From positions 155,272,971 through 155,336,970 of the forward strand of contig NC_081411.1 in NCBI RefSeq assembly GCF_030272615.1: a stretch of DNA of 64,000 nt, given 5' to 3'. Numbering within the stretch: the stretch's first letter is position 1; each line of letters starts with the position of its first letter. Shown here one piece after another: positions 58,222 through 64,000 of this stretch. A program made the translations under genes and the position numbers. The stretch is from Cryptomeria japonica. Lineage: Eukaryota; Streptophyta; Pinopsida; Cupressales; Cupressaceae. Below the pieces are notes generated by a model. That model did no database searches and had not been told where the DNA came from. It was given only the letters and a program-made list of their open reading frames with translations.

Positions 58222-59607
58222 CTAAAATTCTATTCGGTAACCTGTGTTGTTTAGCTGTGCTACACTCAACAAATTGTATTTCAAACCTTCAACCCAATAA
58301 ACATCATTGCATCTTACTTTATCAAGAAGTGTTATGGATCCTTTACCTCTTACAAGACATGGTGCATCATTACCAAATCTAACATAGCCTCCATCATAAT
58401 CTTCTAACATAACAAACTTGTGTTTATCTCCTGTCATATGATGTGAGCATCCACTATCTATAATCCAAGAATCATTAGTGTTTATGTGAGATATGAGGGC
58501 TTTTTCTTCATAACTTTCCTCATCTGATCCATCCTTGATGGCCACATAAACAACTTCCTCTGTATCAGTCTCATCTGATTTATCATCATCAGATTCCTCA
58601 TCAGCAATTAAGCATGTCTTTCTATCTCTTCTTCTGAAGTCTCGGTGTCCTCTGTAATGATTATCTTTTTGTCTGTCATCTCGGTAATCTCTCTTTTCAG
58701 TAAAATCTTTGTTAGGATAGTTAGAAGCCATATGTCCAATCTTATCACAATTGAAACATTTCAAAGGTAGTTTTCCTTTATACTTACCTTTGCCTCTAGG
58801 TAGCCTTTTGGCCAATAGTGCTTCAAACTCTTCTTGCTTTCTAATTTCTTCATACAGTTTGTGTACCTCCTCCATGTTCTTCCAAAATATTTCACTTGCT
58901 CCACTGTGATCTCCTTCAGAGTACTTATACTTTCTTTCATTGTAATCATTAGATTCATTCAGATGAAAAGAACTAAATGCAGATTCAACTTTATTTTCCG
59001 ATGACCCACTATTATCAAAATTACTTAACTCAAATGCATGTAGCTTACCAATAGTAGCATCCAAGGAAACTGGCATATTAGGTACAAACCTCAATTCATT
59101 GATTATAGAGACTCGGATTGCATAGGCAGGTAGAGGGGTTCTTAACAACTTACTTGTCACATCCTTTTCTTCAATAGTTCCTCCCGCTCCTTTGATTTGA
59201 TTTACAATCTCCTTTAGTCTTGTACTATACTAGGTTATGTTCTCACCTTCATTCGTCCTCATAGATTCAAGTTGTCCTTTTAGACTATCAACTTTTGCTC
59301 TTTGAACATGTTCATCTCCTCCATATACAGATATGAGCTTAGTCCACATTGCCTTTGCATCATTGCAGCCTTCTAGATCATTAAACTCAGAATCGGTCAA
59401 TGTAGATGTTATTTCAATCAGTGCTTGAATATGTTCTTGCTTTGCCTTTATCTCTTCCATAGTCAATGGATAGGTGCTCGATGCAACAAAATCATTCTCC
59501 AGATAGTATACAGCATATTCTCCAACTCCTGATAGATGTAGCTTCATCCTTTTCTACCATGTAGAGAAACTTGACTTATTCAGCTTAGGTGCATCCCTCT
59601 TATACAT
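58222..59607 (-). pseudogene. Element D gag and protease
   Basis: The start is set at ATG 59607 (MYKRDAPKLNK), upstream of the first long open part. The gag domain includes WTKLISVYGGDEHVQ and AKVDSLKGQLESMR (UBN2-like). The zinc knuckle CFNCDKIGHMASNY (about 58720-58765) has Tyr for the last Cys. Protease has SWIIDSGCSHHMTGD (about 58430-58475) and ends LLSVAQLNNTGYRIEF. TAG stops near 59556, 59230 and 58222 are all in positions where CAG (Gln) would fit. No frameshift. Confidence 0.93.
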
Positions 59608-59657
59608 CTTTGGATCTTTAACTCAAGTGCCTTTAAACTTTCCTTTCGAAGTCCAAA

Positions 59658-59669
59658 GCTCTGATACCA
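59658..59669 (-). other. Primer binding site of Element D (initiator-Met)
   Basis: The minus strand reads TGGTATCAGAGC two bases after the LTR end, the exact plant initiator tRNA-Met complement. Confidence 0.95.
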
Positions 59670-59671
59670 AT

Positions 59672-61147
59672 TGATAGTTCTGATACTTAATATAAGTATA
59701 GATCCAATAGCCAACAAGATGAGAGGGAGGGGGTGAATCATACAAACTTAATCATCCATAAAAGCATCAGATTCAACCTCGGTAACATATATATCAATCA
59801 TATAACCAAAACTGTCAAACATGCAAACTCAAAAGCATATGAACAATATAAACCTGATAACACCAGATTTAACACGGAAACCTAAATACGGAAAAACCAC
59901 TATGGGATTTTAGACCCACTAAGAAATATACTCTTCTAGAGTATGCTCAGTTAAAAACAAATCCTATTAAAGATTACAAAACACATTGCTAGATGTGACC
60001 CGGTTAAAGGACTTCCCTCAGATCTGTTAGGATCTTCACTTTGTTAGAAGTGACCTTGTCAAAGGATTTCAAACACTCAATTAGAATGTCACCTTGTTAG
60101 AGGATTTACATATAAGACTGTTAAGTCCACTTGGTTAAGAGATTTCCTGTCACTCTCACTAAATAACAGTAATACAATCTATCTACAACTTCACATCTAA
60201 AATGCTAAAGCAGATTCCTATTTGTTCAATACAATCTAGACATAGAACTAATCTTGTCTATCTACTAGGCATCAATACTCTGTTATTCTAACAGGTCTTC
60301 AAGCTTCTGTGCTCAGTTATCACTATGTAGCATCCCTGTGCATACACTTGCTTGCATACCTTGTTTATCAACAGTTTCCTATTTATAAACAATCTTCTAA
60401 TTGCTTAATCTCCTTGATCACATTTCCCATGATCAATCATAGCCATCAGATCTTCAATCTTGTCTAGGTTCATTGTATCTTTCGATCTGAAAATGTTTTA
60501 CCTTGCCTTGGAACTTGCACATTCACCTTGAAACTTGTGTTAGGGTAATGCGGTTCAATCTGAGTTGTAGATCTTCTTGCCAACTTTCCATTGCCTTAGA
60601 TTCGTTAATAAACTTCTTCCACAACTTACCAATCATTGATCCTCTCCAGCTCATCAGCATCATTCATTAAATATCACATGTACACATTTAATGCATTTTG
60701 TTATAGCTCGGTTACAACTCGGTGAATACTAAACTTCACTCAGTAGACATTTTGTCTTCATTAACCGACTGCGATAACCTTAGGGTTTACCGACTAGGTT
60801 CTTTGCTTGATAACATAGTATAGTATTAACCTTTACATTTTACAACATATGTATGATGTTAAGACAATCTAAAACATCAAGATCTCATCATTGTCTGACT
60901 CGGTAGAGTTGCCCATTGAATATCTTATCCCCTTATTCATCATATTCTTTCCTATGTCTTTACTGACTACTTTATAATCTTCATATCATATTTCTCAAGA
61001 TATGGCAACATCATACTGAATTAGAAAATCAATTTCTTGACATCAATAACAAAATAATAATATCAAGATAGTAAAACATCTTTAATCAGTTATGTCCATA
61101 ATCATCAACAACCTTCTCGATATCCTTATAATGTAATATTGCCAATA
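59672..61147 (-). repeat. 5' LTR of Element D (1,476 bp)
   Basis: Ends GAACTATCA before the PBS; starts TATTGGCAATATTAC at 61147, the second base being A where the 3' LTR has G. Confidence 0.92.
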
Positions 61148-61751
61148 GGAAAAACCTCGGTGGGATTTTTGACCCACAATATTCACTTACTGGCCAATAA
61201 GAAAATATTATTGCTACAAGAGGGGCCTGCACATGCAGGAAGGCCAACTGCCTAGAGCTCATTGCTCAAATACAAAATAGGAAGTCTCACTGACTTACAA
61301 AAATAGATTATACAAATCCAGTGTCTTGTACTGCTTCAAAATAACATCTATAATGCCAGATCCAGTACCGGTTTTTGCTCTGCTTCTTACATAAACCCTT
61401 AACCTATAATTCGCATTATAGGTCTGCCTTATTTCACCTAAATATATTCCTCTATCTTACTTACAAATGTTCTATAATGATCTCTCTTATATAAGAGTCA
61501 TTTTACAACTTGCCAAGTTGGCTTACAATGATTTTTACAAATAATAAACAAAATATATTACAACAAAAATCTCGTTGGCCTTTGTGTCGGTATGCTTTCT
61601 TTCACTGTTGGTGTTCGTGATGTGAGTGCCGATGTAGAGTCTGATCTTGATGGTGAACTATCTTGCTGGTGTCATAGGATTGTAAGGCTGCCATCAATGA
61701 AAAAACCTTCAATCGCCTACAATATCTCATTGGAGTGTGCATATGCCAGCA
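61148..61751 (-). repeat. 5' LTR of Element C, part 2 (outer part)
   Basis: Continues the Element C LTR after the GGAAA duplication and matches 47712-48311. Ends ...tatgccagca (61751; the 3' LTR has tatgccaaca), followed by the TATAT duplication. Confidence 0.88.
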
Positions 61752-61756
61752 TATAT
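61752..61756. other. Target-site duplication of Element C, right copy (TATAT)
   Basis: Matches 47492-47496. Confidence 0.85.
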
Positions 61757-62672
61757 GAGGGTTTGTTTTAGTAAACAACACATACAATTCATGTTTTGTT
61801 GTGTCTATCCAATGTTTTACATGGAGATCATAACGATCAGGACCAATCCTTTGCTTGATAACATCTCTACAGTTTGATGAAGGATGAGTATTATCATTCC
61901 AAAAACTTTTCACAAATTTCCTAACAACATCTTCAATTCTATCAGAACGAGGAGCTCTACACATCATTGCCCAATTCCCTTCTGAGGTAGTATCATCCAA
62001 ACTCTTTCTCCTTTTAACATATTTTGATATTGTCTTTCTACTAAAACTAAACTCAGATGATAGTGAAGAGATTTATCTTTTTTGAGGCAATCTTTCATTT
62101 ATTAAAGATGTCAACATCACTCTTCTTGAAATAGTCTTATCTACTATTCAAGATTTTTTACCACTGTTCACCAAACCTTTCTTAATATTATCAACAATAG
62201 ATTTTTGTAGCTGAGAAGTTTTCCTCTTTTGACTTGTTGTATCTATACCCAACAATTTCAGTGGATCTATTAAGTCTTTAAAAGTAAGTACAATTGATAA
62301 CAATTGAGCTTTTTCTAGTGTAGTATCAAGATTCTTGAAATGAGACATTATTTCTTTTGCACTTTTATTCATTGACCTCCTTTTAGTATGTCTAGGTTCT
62401 TCACTGAGATATTTCAACTCATCCACATCCATTTCAAGTAAATGATCTAAATTTTTATAAGAAATATTTCTCTTCACCTGGTTAGCTAGATCCACAATAT
62501 GCTCATCCATACCAGTGGTAGGAGGTAAGGAGCCTGACCCTTCTCCTTCAACCTCCATTGGTTCAACTTGGACAATCTCCTTCCTATGTTCATCAACTAT
62601 ATTGTGTTCTTCAATAGGTTTGTTTGCCTCGACTCCCGCTTCAAAACTCCCTTCTTCTCGAGCCCGGTCTGC
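61757..62672 (-). pseudogene. N-terminal exon of the DDE-transposase-like gene
   Basis: Opens after an acceptor-like ttatgtgcag (minus strand, ending near 62673) and runs to the insertion point. Readable parts: MEVEGEGSGSLPPTTGMDEH, VKRNISYKNLDHLLEMDVDE, KAQLLSIVLTFKDLIDPLKLLG (62558-62148) and, after stops near 62147 and 62075, DRIEDVVRKFVKSFWNDNTH, NCRDVIKQRIGPDRYDLHVKHW and LYVLFTKTNPHI. The last residues join in frame with NIKIGQ at 47491 once Element C is removed. This N-terminal region is typically a DNA-binding/zinc part in such proteins, but I cannot assign a domain. Exons further upstream were not identified. Confidence 0.65.
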
Positions 62673-64000
62673 ACATAATTTAAGAGTTGGTGTAAGGTTA
62701 AAATGATAGATTATTCAATTAGGTTTAAGATTAGGGGTGAATTTGGCTTAAATCTTTGTGTTAAAATTAGGGCTCAATTTAGTTTATTAAATTTAATTAC
62801 TTTTAGGGTTAGTGTTATAACTCTAATTAAATTAGGTTTAGGTTTAAAGTTCAATTTGTTCTCAGGTTAGGATTAGGGCTCAAATTTATTTAGTGTGCAA
62901 GTAGGTTTAGAGTTAGAGTTAAATGTTGTTCAATAATTAATATTTAAAGAAGATGATAATTATTTTAATAAATTTTTTTTCTGATGTTTAACTCTAGATT
63001 TACACATGAAGAATTATAATTAGTTTATTATTATCATTTAATTTATGTTATTCCTTGCATATAGTGTTAAGGTTAAATTTTGTTTTGCATTGATAACAAA
63101 GAAACATAAACATATAAAGGGGAAATAAATATTGATGAGTTATTTTGAAAATCTCAATCTCTCACTAATAACACATAAAATGAAATTTTGATAAATTATA
63201 AATTCCAATTTTGAAAATTAAAAGTACAAATATTTTGATGCATGCATACAATAAAGGTGCTCATATTAATTTGTTGTCATAATAGGTGGACTATAATTTG
63301 TCACATGTATATTTAAGACCTATTATTGAATAATAGACCTCCTAATCTGAAATGTTTTTGCATACGTGAAGTCATATAAATAGAACCTAAATTATGACAT
63401 AATAGGTTCTAAATTTATGTCACATTTAAGACCTATAATCAATGTAAAAAGTCCTAATTTATCGCATAATAGGCCTTATTATTAAAATTAATATGACCAC
63501 GTATGCAAAAATATTTCACATTAATATACTTGACTCCCCTTAAGACATATATTATGTGATATTAAAGGACCTATCACATGAAATTAAGTACATGTCTTAC
63601 ATATTCAATATAAGTTAGAACCTAAATTATGACATAATAGGTCTTATTAATTTTATGACTTAATAGGTCTTATCTATTATAAATGGACTTAATTATATAG
63701 GAGAAAAGTGCAATTACACAACAAGCAAGTTAACGGAATTTGAAATTTGCAAATACACATATTATTTCAAATTAATTATGCTTTCCAATTAAAACAAGAT
63801 TATTTTTAATCCTACTATTTCCAATTAATTTAATTAAGATTTTTTAAATTAATTTTCATTAAAAATATTAGATAAAAAATATTGAACTAATTAATACTGA
63901 CAAATAAACACTATTTTTGGTACGTAATACATATAAAATTAAATAGAAATAAAAATAAAAATACATACTTGCATCATGATATCTTTGTCTTCTTTGTTCT
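62673..64000. other. AT-rich DNA upstream of the transposase-like gene
   Basis: 62720-62940 has scattered ttaggg, ttaggttt and agggtta words (degenerate telomere-like). 63228-63520 is a possible MITE (listed separately). The rest is AT-rich with repeated acataataggtc words. No coding region is supported. Confidence 0.5.
63228..63520. repeat. Candidate MITE with imperfect terminal inverted repeats
   Basis: The left arm (caaatattttgatgcat and, further in, gtgctcatattaattt) is approximately the reverse complement of the right arm (aaattaatatgaccacgt, atgcaaaaatattt). An inner pair (gcatacgtgaagtcatat near 63360 and atatgaccacgtatgc near 63490) is also inverted. No convincing target-site duplication is seen. 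Confidence 0.35.

Larger units (their letters stand above)
53467..61147 (-). mobile_element. Element D: near-complete Ty1/copia retrotransposon
   Basis: 7,681 bp, flanked by GGAAA duplications (53462-53466 and 61148-61152), inserted in the 5' LTR of Element C. Minus-strand order: 5' LTR (61147-59672), iMet PBS (59669-59658), gag-protease-integrase-RT-RNase H (59607-55423), PPT (54977-54965) and 3' LTR (54964-53467). Integrase before RT defines Ty1/copia. The LTRs differ at about 15 positions in the first 240 bp by eye, mostly transitions, so the insertion is moderately old. Confidence 0.95.
47497..61751 (-). mobile_element. Element C: copia-type LTR element without pol, carrying two unusual ORFs
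   Basis: Bounded by TATAT duplications, starts TGTTAGG and ends CCAGCA on the plus strand. Minus-strand order: 5' LTR (61751-53281, split by Element D), iMet-type PBS (about 53279-53270), ORF1 (53213-52080), ORF2 (51776-48519), PPT (48325-48312) and 3' LTR (48311-47497). Without Element D it is about 6.6 kb. No RT, integrase, RNase H or protease motif is found in any frame between PBS and PPT, so it is non-autonomous, yet it is mostly coding. The insertion splits the transposase-like gene. Confidence 0.85.

Noticed and set aside
62720-62940. Interstitial telomere-like repeats (tttaggg words)
   Set aside because: The words are scattered and degenerate, without a regular 7-bp period, so a telomeric origin is not supported.

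Overview
This window looks like intergenic DNA of a large, repeat-rich plant genome. A gymnosperm such as a conifer is a reasonable guess, but nothing in the sequence fixes the taxon. I found no intact host gene. Almost everything recognisable is LTR-retrotransposon sequence, in several cases nested, plus a fragmented DNA-transposase-like gene, satellites and simple repeats. All retroelement reading frames carry stop codons, mostly TAG, so none is an intact autonomous element.

Layout. (1) 1-14574: Element A, a minus-strand Ty3/gypsy element of the Tat type (two RNase H domains). It has a 735-bp 5' LTR at 13840-14574, a PBS, a repeat-rich leader, degraded gag-pol at 11498-4006 and an antisense plant-mobile-domain (PMD) gene at 443-2367. 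Its 3' LTR lies outside the window. (2) 14575-20009: non-coding, AT-rich DNA with a 600-bp pyrimidine tract. (3) 20010-23835: Element E, the 3' end of a related element in the opposite orientation, again with an antisense PMD gene, then minisatellites, a PPT and a 3' LTR. (4) 23836-38856: Element B, a minus-strand Ty3/gypsy element that interrupts E's LTR. Its flanking direct repeats are at least 4 kb and each contains a long ORF (about 1,070 codons) in the gag-pol sense. An archaeal-type RNase H lies before the RT. (5) 38857-45266: a palindromic junction, a TATA-box-like site, a 1.7-kb palindromic satellite with higher-order structure, an unidentified degraded gene and tandem repeats. (6) 45267-62672: a multi-exon DDE-transposase-like gene split in two by Element C (47497-61751, TSD TATAT). 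C is a copia-type LTR element with no pol; it carries a coiled-coil/zinc-knuckle ORF1 and a 1,086-codon ORF2 of unknown function. C's 5' LTR is in turn split by Element D (53467-61147, TSD GGAAA), a nearly complete Ty1/copia element. (7) 62673-64000: AT-rich non-coding DNA with a possible MITE.

How the parts relate. The nesting gives an order of events: transposase gene, then C, then D; and E, then B. C and D share PBS type, PPT sequence, 5-bp TSDs and an LTR core motif, so a D-like element could have mobilised C in trans. The two most unusual parts are the coding LTR of B and the pol-less coding element C. Their long ORFs are of similar size and layout and may be distant relatives; that last point is inference.
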